Assembly (NCBI RefSeq): GCF_002585305.1
Contig: NZ_NUNF01000014.1
Location: 62,001 to 126,000 of the forward strand
DNA from: Bacillus sp. AFS037270
Lineage (GTDB): Bacteria > Bacillota > Bacilli > Bacillales_B > DSM-18226
Reading direction: 5' to 3'
DNA length: 64,000 nt
This document shows positions 10,264 through 18,185 of this stretch, in pieces (within the stretch, counting starts at the first letter, position 1; every line of letters starts with the position of its first letter). A program made the position numbers and the translations under genes. The notes below the pieces were generated by a model, which saw nothing but the letters and a program-made list of their open reading frames with translations, had not been told where the DNA came from and searched no databases.

Positions 10264-10325
10264 TAGCACCCGCTACTTTTAAAGGTTTTGGAATACTTTA
10301 GTCTTAAAAAGAAGGAATAAATGAA

Positions 10326-11474
10326 ATGAATCAAAAAATCAAAGTAATGACAGTCTTCGGTACAAGACCAGAAGCAATAAAAATGGCGCCACTTGTCAAA
10401 GAGTTAGAGAATAATAGTGACATCATCGAATCCATTGTGACAGTTACTGCGCAGCATCGTCAAATGTTGGATCAGGTATTGGAGATTTTTAACATTACTC
10501 CCAACTTTGATTTAAACATCATGAAAGACCGGCAGACATTAGTCGATGTGACAATCCGAGGATTAGATGGATTAAATAAGATACTTCAAGAAACAAAACC
10601 AGATATCGTGTTGGTCCATGGGGATACTACAACGACTTTTACGGCAAGTTTAGCAGCGTTTTACAATTCCATTCCAATTGGTCATGTGGAAGCGGGGCTT
10701 CGTACCTGGAATAAATTTTCTCCCTATCCTGAAGAGGTGAACCGTCAATTGACTGGAGTGATGGCCGATTTGCATTTTGCTCCTACAACTCAATCCAAAA
10801 GAAATCTTGTTCAAGAAAACAAGCAGGAGGATAGTATTTTTATCACTGGTAATACAGCGATTGATGCCTTGAAAACGACTGTAAAATCAAACTATTCGCA
10901 TACTGTTCTAGATAGGCTGGGAAATGACAGGTTAGTCCTTATGACTGCCCATAGAAGAGAAAACATAGGGAAGCCAATGGAAAATATGTTTAATGCCATT
11001 AGAAGGCTAGTGGAAAAACATGCTGATATCCAAGTTGTCTATCCGGTACATATGAATCCTGTTGTAAGACAAATCGCCGATAAAATTTTGGGTAATCATA
11101 ATCGGATCCATTTAATTGAGCCACTAGATGTCATCGACTTTCACAATTTTGCGTCTAGATCATACCTCATTTTAACTGACTCTGGCGGCGTCCAAGAAGA
11201 GGCGCCATCGCTAGGGGTTCCTGTGTTAGTGCTTAGGGATACAACGGAACGTCCTGAAGGGGTCGAAGCGGGGACTTTGAAGTTAGCGGGTACTGAAGAG
11301 GAAGTTATTTTTAATTTAGCTGATGAGCTGTTAAGCAATACAGAAGTGCATGATTCGATGTCGAAAGCGTCCAATCCTTATGGCGATGGTAATGCTTCAA
11401 AAAGAATTGTTGAAGCAATCTTATATTATAAAAATATTATCAAGACTAGACCGAATGACTTGGGAGAATCCTAA
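10326..11474 (+). CDS. mnaA: UDP-N-acetylglucosamine 2-epimerase (non-hydrolysing)
   Basis: 382 residues. It interconverts UDP-GlcNAc and UDP-ManNAc, the precursor of the ManNAc-GlcNAc linkage unit of wall teichoic acid. Visible family motifs: VFGTRPEAIKMAPL at the N-terminus, VHGDTTTTFTASLAAF, HVEAGLRT, the HRREN block, and TDSGGVQEEAPSLG with R-x-T-E-R-P near the C-terminus. Length matches MnaA/WecB. A GAAGGA binding site lies a normal distance before ATG 10326. It follows tagH, consistent with teichoic acid linkage synthesis. Degenerate sequence resembling its last ~25 nt plus its terminator reappears after pyrH. Confidence 0.95.
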   Translation: MNQKIKVMTVFGTRPEAIKMAPLVKELENNSDIIESIVTVTAQHRQMLDQVLEIFNITPNFDLNIMKDRQTLVDVTIRGLDGLNKILQETKPDIVLVHGDTTTTFTASLAAFYNSIPIGHVEAGLRTWNKFSPYPEEVNRQLTGVMADLHFAPTTQSKRNLVQENKQEDSIFITGNTAIDALKTTVKSNYSHTVLDRLGNDRLVLMTAHRRENIGKPMENMFNAIRRLVEKHADIQVVYPVHMNPVVRQIADKILGNHNRIHLIEPLDVIDFHNFASRSYLILTDSGGVQEEAPSLGVPVLVLRDTTERPEGVEAGTLKLAGTEEEVIFNLADELLSNTEVHDSMSKASNPYGDGNASKRIVEAILYYKNIIKTRPNDLGES

Positions 11475-11475
11475 T

Positions 11476-11506
11476 AAAACTGATGGTTTAATTCCCATCA
11501 GTTTTT
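11476..11506 (+). terminator. terminator after mnaA
   Basis: AAAACTGATGG and CCATCAGTTTT form an 11-bp stem around an 8-nt loop, ending in a T run. The same arms recur in the terminator after pyrH. Confidence 0.9.
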
Positions 11507-11563
11507 ATTATCATCTTAGTTGGAACGCAAGTTAACATAAATTCGTAATTAGGAGTAAATGAA

Positions 11564-12295
11564 ATGAAGAGCAAAGGCATTATTATATTTCTTTTAGTAG
11601 TAACCTGTTTCTTAGCAATTATAGTGATAAATGATCATTTTATAAAAGAAAAAGATAGTAATTATACGAACAATAATAAAAAACAGGCTATAGAGACTAA
11701 AAAAGAAACAAAAAAGGAATTAATTTATTCGCCTATGGGGGACAGCCTAACAGAGGGCTTTGCTGCAACTAAAGAAGGCAGTAGATATACCGCGGTTTTA
11801 GCTAAATTAATAGAAGAAAAGTTAGGTTATCATGTTATTCAAAAAGGTGTATACAAATCGGGAAGTACGTTATGGCAATATGGTTTGCCGAATTTTGATA
11901 AAATAAATGAACAAAATCCCGACTTAATTACCATAGAATATGGAACAAATGACTTGCAACATGACAACAGACACGAAACTCCATACCAATTTAAGTATAA
12001 TTTACTGCTACTTCTCAACAAGATACAAAAGGATGATCGAAAAATAGTTTTAGTAACAACCTGGAATAGAGGGGAAAAATCAGCGCCGTATGATCAAGTG
12101 ATCAAAGAGGTTGGTTTAAAAAAGAAAATCCCAGTTGCCGATATCTCTTCAGTGTGGGAAAATCGAACAGATACACAGGGTCCAAGAGGGCTTCAAACAC
12201 CATATGGAGTTAGTGACAATTTTCATCCCAATAATAAGGGGCACAAGGAGATAGCAGAAATAATTTTTAAACAAGTGTATCCATTATATAAGTGA
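11564..12295 (+). CDS. SGNH/GDSL-family hydrolase, membrane-anchored or secreted (copy 1)
   Basis: 243 residues. An N-terminal hydrophobic segment (about 5-24) is followed by a Lys/Asn-rich linker, so the catalytic part should lie outside the membrane. Block I is SPMGDSLTEG with Ser 61, block III is EYGTNDL (about 125-131), and block V is SDNFHPNN with Asp 218 and His 221. These give the Ser-Asp-His triad of SGNH esterases. Family members remove or add acyl groups on polysaccharides and lipids; the substrate here is unknown. GAGT-type site AGGAGTAAATGAA precedes the ATG. A very similar copy lies at 14366-15097. Position next to teichoic acid genes suggests a wall polymer substrate (inference). 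Confidence 0.85.
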   Translation: MKSKGIIIFLLVVTCFLAIIVINDHFIKEKDSNYTNNNKKQAIETKKETKKELIYSPMGDSLTEGFAATKEGSRYTAVLAKLIEEKLGYHVIQKGVYKSGSTLWQYGLPNFDKINEQNPDLITIEYGTNDLQHDNRHETPYQFKYNLLLLLNKIQKDDRKIVLVTTWNRGEKSAPYDQVIKEVGLKKKIPVADISSVWENRTDTQGPRGLQTPYGVSDNFHPNNKGHKEIAEIIFKQVYPLYK

Positions 12296-12405
12296 CTTGA
12301 TAATACTTTGTTTAACAACAAATGCTTTAAGGCAAGGTCACGGAAATAGTTTTTTTATAAGGACACAATGTGTTCGAAAATATACAAATACATACGGAGG
12401 TTAAT

Positions 12406-13131
12406 ATGAACAATCCTAAATACAAACGAGTGGTTTTAAAATTAAGTGGGGAAGCACTTGCTGGTGAGTCCAGTTTTGGTATTAAGCCTTCTGTAATCAA
12501 ATCAATTGCTGAACAGGTAAAAGAAGTAGCAGATCTAGGCGTTGAAGTAGCTGTTGTCGTTGGCGGAGGTAATATTTGGCGCGGTAAGATCGGCAGTGAG
12601 ATGGGGATGGACAGAGCAACAGCAGATTATATGGGAATGCTTGCAACTGTTATGAATTCTTTGGCGCTTCAGGATAGTTTAGAGCAATTAGGAATTCAAT
12701 CACGTGTACAAACATCCATTGAAATGCGTCAGGTTGCTGAACCATATATCAGACGCAAGGCGATGAGACACCTAGAAAAGAATAGGGTTGTGATCTTTGC
12801 AGCAGGTACAGGTAATCCTTACTTCTCAACAGATACAACAGCAGCATTAAGGGCAGCGGAGATTGATGCGGAAGTGATCTTAATGGCTAAAAATAATGTC
12901 GATGGAGTTTATTCTGCAGACCCAAGAATTGATCCTAATGCCACTAAGTATGAAGACCTTACATTCTTGGATGTCATTAAGGAAGGCTTAGCCGTTATGG
13001 ATTCAACTGCTTCTTCATTATGTATGGATAATGATATTCCATTGATGGTGTTCTCAATTATGGAACAAGGCAATATCAAAAAAGCCGTTATGGGCGAAAA
13101 AATTGGAACAATTGTTAGTGGGAAAAACTAA
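12406..13131 (+). CDS. pyrH: UMP kinase (probably an extra copy)
   Basis: 241 residues from ATG 12406 ([18 protein letters not shown]). It phosphorylates UMP to UDP. The amino-acid-kinase fold motifs are present: LKLSGEAL with [11 protein letters not shown], the [15 protein letters not shown] stretch, the [20 protein letters not shown] block, and the [14 protein letters not shown] loop. All are standard bacterial PyrH. The start is set by CGGAGG 5 nt upstream; an in-frame ATG 12 codons earlier has none. In Bacillaceae pyrH normally sits with rpsB, tsf and frr; here it stands alone between an SGNH hydrolase and an LCP gene. It may be a second copy supplying uridine nucleotides for UDP-sugars (inference). 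Confidence 0.93.
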   Translation: MNNPKYKRVVLKLSGEALAGESSFGIKPSVIKSIAEQVKEVADLGVEVAVVVGGGNIWRGKIGSEMGMDRATADYMGMLATVMNSLALQDSLEQLGIQSRVQTSIEMRQVAEPYIRRKAMRHLEKNRVVIFAAGTGNPYFSTDTTAALRAAEIDAEVILMAKNNVDGVYSADPRIDPNATKYEDLTFLDVIKEGLAVMDSTASSLCMDNDIPLMVFSIMEQGNIKKAVMGEKIGTIVSGKN

Positions 13132-13156
13132 TGCCAAGGCAGGTCATCCTTCATTA

Positions 13157-13250
13157 TAAAAACTAGACCGAAGGAATTTGGTGGGTCCTGCTAAGAGTAA
13201 GTATAAAAAAACTGATGGGGTGTGTTACCCCCATCAGTTTTTATTATCAA
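13157..13250. repeat. degenerate copy of the mnaA 3' end and its terminator
   Basis: After the pyrH stop the sequence ACTAGACCGAA, then a TGGG-rich stretch ending TCCT, then ACTGATGG...CCATCAGTTTTTATTATCA repeats the order found at 11443-11513 (mnaA last codons, stop, terminator). The final 19 nt CATCAGTTTTTATTATCA-type block is identical apart from flanks. Internal spacing has drifted. This looks like the scar of a duplication that also produced the two SGNH hydrolase genes. Confidence 0.65.
13205..13243. terminator. bidirectional terminator between pyrH and the LCP gene
   Basis: AAAACTGATGGGG pairs with CCCCATCAGTTTTT, a 12-13 bp stem with an 8-nt loop and A-run/T-run on both sides. It can therefore stop transcription from pyrH (plus) and from the LCP gene (minus, ending at 13253). 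Confidence 0.9.
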
Positions 13251-13252
13251 AC

Positions 13253-14182
13253 TTATTTTAGTTCTAATTGAGCCCTTAGTTCATTTTGAAGTCTTTGCTT
13301 CTCTGCATCAGAAACTAAACCATAATAGATACCGCCAATTTTAGTTCCTGTCTCTTTGATTTCCATTTGGGTGATGTTACTGCCAACAGATTTATAATTC
13401 TTTTGAATATCGACCATTTCATTAAAAGTAAGGTTTGTTTTGACATTCTTGCCAAGTGCACTGAAGATATTAGAGTAGTTCGTCAAGCTTGATACGCTTG
13501 CACCTTCTTTAATAACTCCTTGAATAATTTGACGCTGTCTTGTTTGACGGCCAAAGTCGCCGCGAGGGTCTTGTTTTCTCATTCGTGCATATGCTAGCGC
13601 TTGTTTACCGTTTAAGTTCAATTGACCTTTAGCAAAATGATTGCCATCATAAGAGAAATCTAAATCGTTTTGAACGGTAATACCGCCAACGGCATCAACG
13701 ATATCTTTAAATCCTTCCATATTGACCTTCATGTAATAATCAATCGGGATATTTAAGAAGTTTTCAACTGTATCAACTGACATTTGCACGCCTCCAAAAG
13801 CGTAAGCGTGGTTGATTTTATCTTGTGTACCTTTCCCGACAATCTCAGTACGAGTATCACGTGGAATACTTAGCATCTTAACTGAATTAGTATTTGGATT
13901 AACCGTCAAGACAATCATGGTGTCAGAGCGGCCTCTGTCACCCGCTCGCTCATCGACACCAAGCATTAACACTGAGAATGGATCTTTTTCTGTAATCGCC
14001 ACTGGTTCTGTGCGCTTATCTGATTGTTTTTGCTCAATCGGCTCATGCATGGTTTCAACAGCCGTTTTTAACGAATTATATACATTATAAGCATATACTC
14101 CTCCGCCTACGATGAGGACAAGAAGAATAATACCTGTGATCTTCAGCCAAGTCTTTTTCTTTTTCTTATTTTCAGATCGCAT
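13253..14182 (-). CDS. LytR-CpsA-Psr (LCP) family wall polymer ligase, TagU-like
   Basis: 309 residues. A Lys-rich N-terminus and a transmembrane helix (about 13-32) put the LCP domain outside the cell. Conserved features seen: FSVLMLGVDER, the R-x-SDTM-I-V-L-T-VNP stretch, the Arg-rich SIPRDTRTEI, KINHAYAFGG, and YARMRK-DPRGDFGRQ-R-RQ near the end of the domain. LCP proteins transfer undecaprenyl-linked teichoic acids or capsule to peptidoglycan. GGAGGTAATAT gives a strong start at ATG 14182. It lies alone on the minus strand between two plus-strand SGNH hydrolase copies. Which of the Bacillus paralogues (TagT, TagU or TagV) it matches best cannot be settled by eye. Confidence 0.92.
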   Translation of the reverse strand: MRSENKKKKKTWLKITGIILLVLIVGGGVYAYNVYNSLKTAVETMHEPIEQKQSDKRTEPVAITEKDPFSVLMLGVDERAGDRGRSDTMIVLTVNPNTNSVKMLSIPRDTRTEIVGKGTQDKINHAYAFGGVQMSVDTVENFLNIPIDYYMKVNMEGFKDIVDAVGGITVQNDLDFSYDGNHFAKGQLNLNGKQALAYARMRKQDPRGDFGRQTRQRQIIQGVIKEGASVSSLTNYSNIFSALGKNVKTNLTFNEMVDIQKNYKSVGSNITQMEIKETGTKIGGIYYGLVSDAEKQRLQNELRAQLELK

Positions 14183-14365
14183 ATATTACCTCCAAAAATT
14201 TTACAATTATTTTGCACTCGATAAATAGAATACCAAAAAAGTAGGAAAATAGATATATAAAAAAATATGTAAATTAATTAGAAGTTGTTGTTTCGTTTAT
14301 TCTAAGTGATTCTGGGGAAAGTATATTAAGCTGAATAATCAAACCAATGATTAGGAGTAAAATAA

Positions 14366-15097
14366 ATGAAGAGTAAAAGTATTATCATATTTCTTTTAGT
14401 AGTATCCTGTTTCTTGGCCATTATAGTGATAAATGATCATTTTATAAAAGAAAAAGATAGTAATCAAACGAACAATAATAAAAAACAGACTATAGAGACT
14501 AAAAAGGAAAAAAGAAAAGAAATAATTTATTCGCCTATGGGGGATAGCTTAACAGCTGGTTTTGCTGCAACTAAAGAAAGCAAAAGGTATACAGCTGTTT
14601 TAGCTCAATTAATAGAAGAAAAGCTAGGTTATCATGTTACTCAAAAAGGAGTATATAAATCGGGAAGTACATTATGGCAATATGGTTTGCCGAATTTTGA
14701 TCTTATTAATGAACAAAATCCCGATTTAATTACTATAGAGTATGGAACAAATGACTTGCAAAATGATAACAGACACGAAACTTCATACCAATTTAAGTAT
14801 AATTTACTGCAATTACTGAACAAGATACAAAAAGAGGACAGAAAAATAGTTTTAGTAACAACCTGGAATAGAGGAACAAAATCTGCACCGTATGACCGAG
14901 TGATTAAAGAGGTTGGATTAAGAAGGAATATTCCAGTGGCCGATATCTCTTCAGTATGGAAAAACCGAACGGATACACATGGTCCAAAAGGGCGTGAAAC
15001 ACCCTACGGGACTAGTGATGACTTTCATCCCAATGATAAGGGACATAAGGAGATAGCAGAAGTAATTTTTAAACAAGTGTATCAATTATATAAGTAA
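14366..15097 (+). CDS. SGNH/GDSL-family hydrolase, copy 2
   Basis: 243 residues, same length as the copy at 11564 and identical to it over most of its length, including the signal/anchor segment, Ser 61 in MGDSLTAG, YGTNDL and Asp 218/His 221 in the final block. The ribosome-binding stretch TTAGGAGTAAA is also shared, so duplication included the start region. Differences cluster in surface-type positions and the linker. Catalytic triad intact, so both copies should be active. Likely an extracytoplasmic esterase or acyl-modifying enzyme of wall or secreted polysaccharide; substrate not deducible. A terminator follows directly. Confidence 0.85.
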   Translation: MKSKSIIIFLLVVSCFLAIIVINDHFIKEKDSNQTNNNKKQTIETKKEKRKEIIYSPMGDSLTAGFAATKESKRYTAVLAQLIEEKLGYHVTQKGVYKSGSTLWQYGLPNFDLINEQNPDLITIEYGTNDLQNDNRHETSYQFKYNLLQLLNKIQKEDRKIVLVTTWNRGTKSAPYDRVIKEVGLRRNIPVADISSVWKNRTDTHGPKGRETPYGTSDDFHPNDKGHKEIAEVIFKQVYQLYK

Positions 15098-15125
15098 CTG
15101 GATAAAGGATAGTTAGTTTCGGTAC

Positions 15126-15159
15126 AAAAGCTGGCAGGTTTCACCTGTCAGCTTTTTTT
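15126..15159 (+). terminator. terminator after SGNH hydrolase copy 2
   Basis: AAAAGCTGGCAGGT and ACCTGTCAGCTTTT form a long stem with a 3-nt loop and one G-U pair, followed by T3-T7. Confidence 0.92.
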
Positions 15160-15414
15160 GCCTTCGATGAACGTCAAAACCTTGATAGTGTCTCGGTGAT
15201 TAGTATAGTTCTTGCTGTTGGTGCAACTTAATTGAAACTAAGGGCCTAATATCCAGAAGAAGGATACGTAGTATAGCTCTAATGTGGCGAGTTAACGGAG
15301 AGATTTAGGGAAAATTAAATTAGGTCAAAATTACCAATATATGTGAAAAAGAAGGATAATGGCCAAATTCGTCGAAATTATAGCGATATATATCATATAA
15401 GGGAGAGGACCTCG
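15160..15414. other. intergenic stretch before the TM2-like membrane gene
   Basis: No open frame, repeat or convincing promoter was recognised in these 255 nt. An in-frame GTG at 15343 could extend the next gene but has no ribosome binding site. Confidence 0.4.
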
Positions 15415-15948
15415 ATGAGAAGCAGCCGGCCTTATAAATCCCCAAATGCTGCGATGTTATGGTCACTTGTTCTACCAGGATTCGGACAACTATACAACAA
15501 GGATTATTTTATCGGTATCATATTATTAGTATTAGAATTCTTAATCAACTTAAAATCACACCTAAATCTAGTTCTAGTAAATACGTTCAATGGGGATCTC
15601 CTGCACGCACATGAGTCGGCTAATTACAGCTGGGGGCTATTCTATCCATCCCTATATGGCTTTGCCATCTGGCATGCTTATAATTCAGCTAAGGCCAATA
15701 ATAATAAACTGGAAGGGAAAACAGTTGAAAAACGAACCTATTTTTCGGGGTTCTTTATTGGGCTGGTTATTGGTATGGATTTCGGCTTATTTTGGCATGA
15801 TGGGAGTTTAATAAAAACGTTCCCTTTTTTGGACTATCCAGTTTTTAATGGCGTATTATTTGGACTACTGCTTGGCTTAATAGGTAACGTATTGGAAAAG
15901 GAACTCTACCGGAAATCTCAAAAGAAAAGTACAGAGAAGATCGAATAA
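15415..15948 (+). CDS. hypothetical multi-pass membrane protein
   Basis: 177 residues from ATG 15415, chosen for the GGGAGAGG site 6 nt upstream. The N-terminal motif NAAMLWSLVLPGFGQLYNKD resembles the beginning of TM2-type or related small membrane proteins, in which a P-G-x-GQ-x-Y turn precedes two hydrophobic helices. Further hydrophobic segments lie at about 40-55, 80-100, 118-136 and 145-165. The C-terminus is charged (KSQKKSTEKIE). No enzymatic motif was seen. It lies upstream of the exopolysaccharide operon on the same strand, with a separate promoter between, so membership in the polysaccharide system is not shown. Confidence 0.7.
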   Translation: MRSSRPYKSPNAAMLWSLVLPGFGQLYNKDYFIGIILLVLEFLINLKSHLNLVLVNTFNGDLLHAHESANYSWGLFYPSLYGFAIWHAYNSAKANNNKLEGKTVEKRTYFSGFFIGLVIGMDFGLFWHDGSLIKTFPFLDYPVFNGVLFGLLLGLIGNVLEKELYRKSQKKSTEKIE

Positions 15949-16058
15949 AAACTTACATTTGATGTGGCTTTGCTCTATAAAAGGGCATGCCTGATTTTAT
16001 TTGTTCTAATATTTCGACTTTTTACGCAAATATTTCACATATTACGACTGGAAATATA

Positions 16059-16087
16059 TTTACATTGCGGAAAACTTAAAGTAAAAT
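16059..16087 (+). promoter_or_regulatory. sigma-A promoter of the small 50-residue gene
   Basis: TTTACA (16059-16064), 17-bp spacer, TAAAAT (16082-16087). It lies about 37 nt before the TTG start at 16125. Confidence 0.7.
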
Positions 16088-16124
16088 AGGAAACTAGTAA
16101 ACTTGCAAAGGGGGATTTTGGAGG

Positions 16125-16277
16125 TTGGAGCGTAAACCTAAGGGGAATAGCCAGAATAATGTCGATTTTACACAAATTGTGATAAAGGCATACGATAAAG
16201 GTGTTAATGAAACCGAAATTACTCTAGAAAAATTGATTGAAGACTTAAAAGCTGATTTAAGACAATTGGTCATTTAA
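16125..16277 (+). CDS. small hypothetical protein, 50 residues
   Basis: An open frame starting TTG GAG CGT at 16125 and ending TAA at 16275-16277. AAAGGGGG lies 10 nt before the start, a sigma-A promoter lies 37 nt before it, and an intrinsic terminator begins 16 nt after the stop, so this is a self-contained transcription unit. The product is charged and probably helical: residues ~30-48 (EITLEKLIEDLKADLRQL) look amphipathic. No family recognised. It sits directly ahead of the exopolysaccharide operon leader, so a regulatory role is possible but only inferred. Confidence 0.6.
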   Translation: MERKPKGNSQNNVDFTQIVIKAYDKGVNETEITLEKLIEDLKADLRQLVI

Positions 16278-16293
16278 TTATATAAATTACCTT

Positions 16294-16326
16294 AAGCTGT
16301 TAAGGAAATCCTTGCGGCTTTTTTTA
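16294..16326 (+). terminator. terminator after the 50-residue gene
   Basis: AAGCTG and CGGCTT plus TAAGG and CCTTG form a stem of about 11 bp with an AAAT loop and one bulge, followed by T7. Confidence 0.8.
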
Positions 16327-16652
16327 TTGGGTTTATTAATAGTTACTCATGATTGAGGATTAAAAAAATCCTAGTTTCTTCTATTATATATATAATGTAA
16401 GTGTTTACAGTTTAATCTCAGACTCGTAATTCATCTGTCCAGTGAGTAATAGTGGTCCAAGGAAATATAGGGAATTTTAACCAAATTTAAATTCCCTCTT
16501 CTATTTTCTTACAATTCGGTGTTTAATAGAGTATGTGCAATGAGATTGTTATATTTTGAAATAGTAGTGTAATATTTTTGTTAAATTATGAAAAAAACAA
16601 CAAATTATGATATAATACTCTAAGTTTTTATTTATGCTTTTAGGAGGACGAA
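16327..16652 (+). promoter_or_regulatory. leader/promoter region of the exopolysaccharide operon
   Basis: 326 nt without a gene. TATAAT at 16611-16616 is a good -10, 36 nt before the Wzz-like start, but no matching -35 is at 16-18 bp, so an activator may be needed. A hairpin AGGGAATTT/AAATTCCCT (16469-16497, 11-nt loop) lies further upstream. It has only a weak T-rich tail and could be a fold in a longer leader or an operator. Confidence 0.45.
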
Positions 16653-17402
16653 ATGGAAGAGACAATTAGTTTAAAAGAACTATTTGAGACATTGAAAAAA
16701 CGATTATGGTTGATCGTGTCGATAACAGTCATTGCCGCAGTCATTAGTGGAGTCATCAGTTACTATTTTTTAACCCCGATCTATCAGGCATCTACACAAA
16801 TTCTCGTTAACCAAACAAAAAATGAACAAGGTGTTTACAACTCAAATGAAGTACAAACAAACCTTCAATTAATCAATACGTATAATGTTATCATTACAAG
16901 CCCGGCGATTTTAGATATTGTTTCAAAAGAACTGGATTTAAACATTACAGCTTCCCAACTAAAAGGCAAGATTACAGTGGGAAGTGAAAAGGATTCTCAG
17001 GTTGTAAACTTGTCAGTTCAGGATTCAAGTCCCGAAGTAGCTGCTCAAATTGCCAACAAAACAGCGGAAGTGTTTAAACGTCAAATCCCGAGCATTATGA
17101 AAGTGGATAACATCAGTATTTTAGCGAAAGCAGATGTATCTGAGAATCCATCTCCAATTAAGCCAAGGCCATTACTAAACGTGGTAATTGCAATAGTTGT
17201 TGGTTTAATGGCAGGTGTCGGATTAGCCTTCTTACTTGAGTACTTAAACAGCACGATTAAAAACGAACAAGATATTGAAAAGATACTAGAGCTTCCAATC
17301 TTAGGTGTTATTGCAACGATTGATGACCAAAAAATCGAAGAATTGAAAATGCACCGAGATTCAAGAAGATCAACTGGAAGAGGTGAGTCACTTGGCTCTT
17401 AA
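16653..17402 (+). CDS. Wzz/CpsC-family polysaccharide co-polymerase (BY-kinase membrane modulator)
   Basis: 249 residues. Wzz topology: transmembrane helices at about 17-37 and 174-195 flank an extracellular loop. N-terminal ISLKELFETLKKRLW and the proline-rich NPSPIKPRPLLNV before the second helix are typical of the Firmicutes chain-length regulators (YwqC, EpsA, CapA). It controls chain length and activates the cytoplasmic tyrosine kinase encoded next. TTAGGAGGACGAA precedes ATG 16653. Its 3' end overlaps the kinase start by 11 nt, indicating translational coupling. First gene of the Wzy-type exopolysaccharide locus. Confidence 0.92.
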   Translation: MEETISLKELFETLKKRLWLIVSITVIAAVISGVISYYFLTPIYQASTQILVNQTKNEQGVYNSNEVQTNLQLINTYNVIITSPAILDIVSKELDLNITASQLKGKITVGSEKDSQVVNLSVQDSSPEVAAQIANKTAEVFKRQIPSIMKVDNISILAKADVSENPSPIKPRPLLNVVIAIVVGLMAGVGLAFLLEYLNSTIKNEQDIEKILELPILGVIATIDDQKIEELKMHRDSRRSTGRGESLGS

Positions 17403-18099
17403 AAAGAAAAAGTCACAATCGAATCCAAGCAGAAAATTAATTACCAGTGTCGCACCGAAGAACGCGATTTCTGAACAATACCGTGCCATCCGTACCAATA
17501 TTCAGTATTCCTCGGTTGATGAAGAAATCAGAGCGATAATGGTCACATCATCCGGACCGGCCGAGGGAAAATCGACTACAGCAGCAAACCTGGCTGTAAC
17601 CTTTGCCCAGCTTGGGAAGAAGGTATTATTAGTCGATGCCGACTTACGTAAGCCAACAGTTCACCATACCTTTCAAGTCAACAACATCTATGGTTTTACA
17701 ACGGTTTTGACCAAGCAGACAACCCTTGAAAAAGCAGTAGTGGAAACAGTAGAAAAGGATTTGTTTATCTTAACGTGTGGTCCAATACCGCCAAACCCAG
17801 CAGAGTTATTAAGCTCGAAATCCATGGAGCAATTTATTACAGATGCAAAAGAAATGTTTGACTATGTCATCTTTGATACACCACCATTATTAGCAGTGGC
17901 CGATCCGCAAATTCTGGCAAATCAGTGTGACGGTACTATTTTAGTTGTCTACAGTGAAAAAACGGAAATTGAACTGGCGAAAAAGAGTAAGGAACTATTA
18001 CAAAATGCTCAAGGTAAGCTGCTTGGTGTAGTGCTAAACCATAAGGAAATAAAGAAAAATGATTATTACTATTATTATGGGACTTATGGTACAAAATAA
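17392..18099 (+). CDS. BY-type tyrosine kinase (CpsD/CapB/YwqD family)
   Basis: 235 residues from TTG 17392, chosen because GAGGTGA lies 5 nt upstream; GTG 17383 would overlap that site. Walker A SGPAEGKSTTAANLA, Walker A' LLVDADLRKPTVHHTF and Walker B VIFDTPPLLAVAD are clear. The C-terminus ends in a tyrosine cluster (NDYYYYYGTYGTK), the autophosphorylation site of bacterial tyrosine kinases. Together with the preceding Wzz protein it forms the two-part kinase that controls polysaccharide length and export. B. subtilis counterparts are YwqD and EpsB. Confidence 0.94.
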   Translation: MALKKKKSQSNPSRKLITSVAPKNAISEQYRAIRTNIQYSSVDEEIRAIMVTSSGPAEGKSTTAANLAVTFAQLGKKVLLVDADLRKPTVHHTFQVNNIYGFTTVLTKQTTLEKAVVETVEKDLFILTCGPIPPNPAELLSSKSMEQFITDAKEMFDYVIFDTPPLLAVADPQILANQCDGTILVVYSEKTEIELAKKSKELLQNAQGKLLGVVLNHKEIKKNDYYYYYGTYGTK

Positions 18100-18185
18100 C
18101 CATTCGACAATTTTCGTCCCTTTACTAGGACTTTCGATGGTGCTAGTATAATAAAGTAGGAATTAAGTGGAAATGAGTGGGACCT

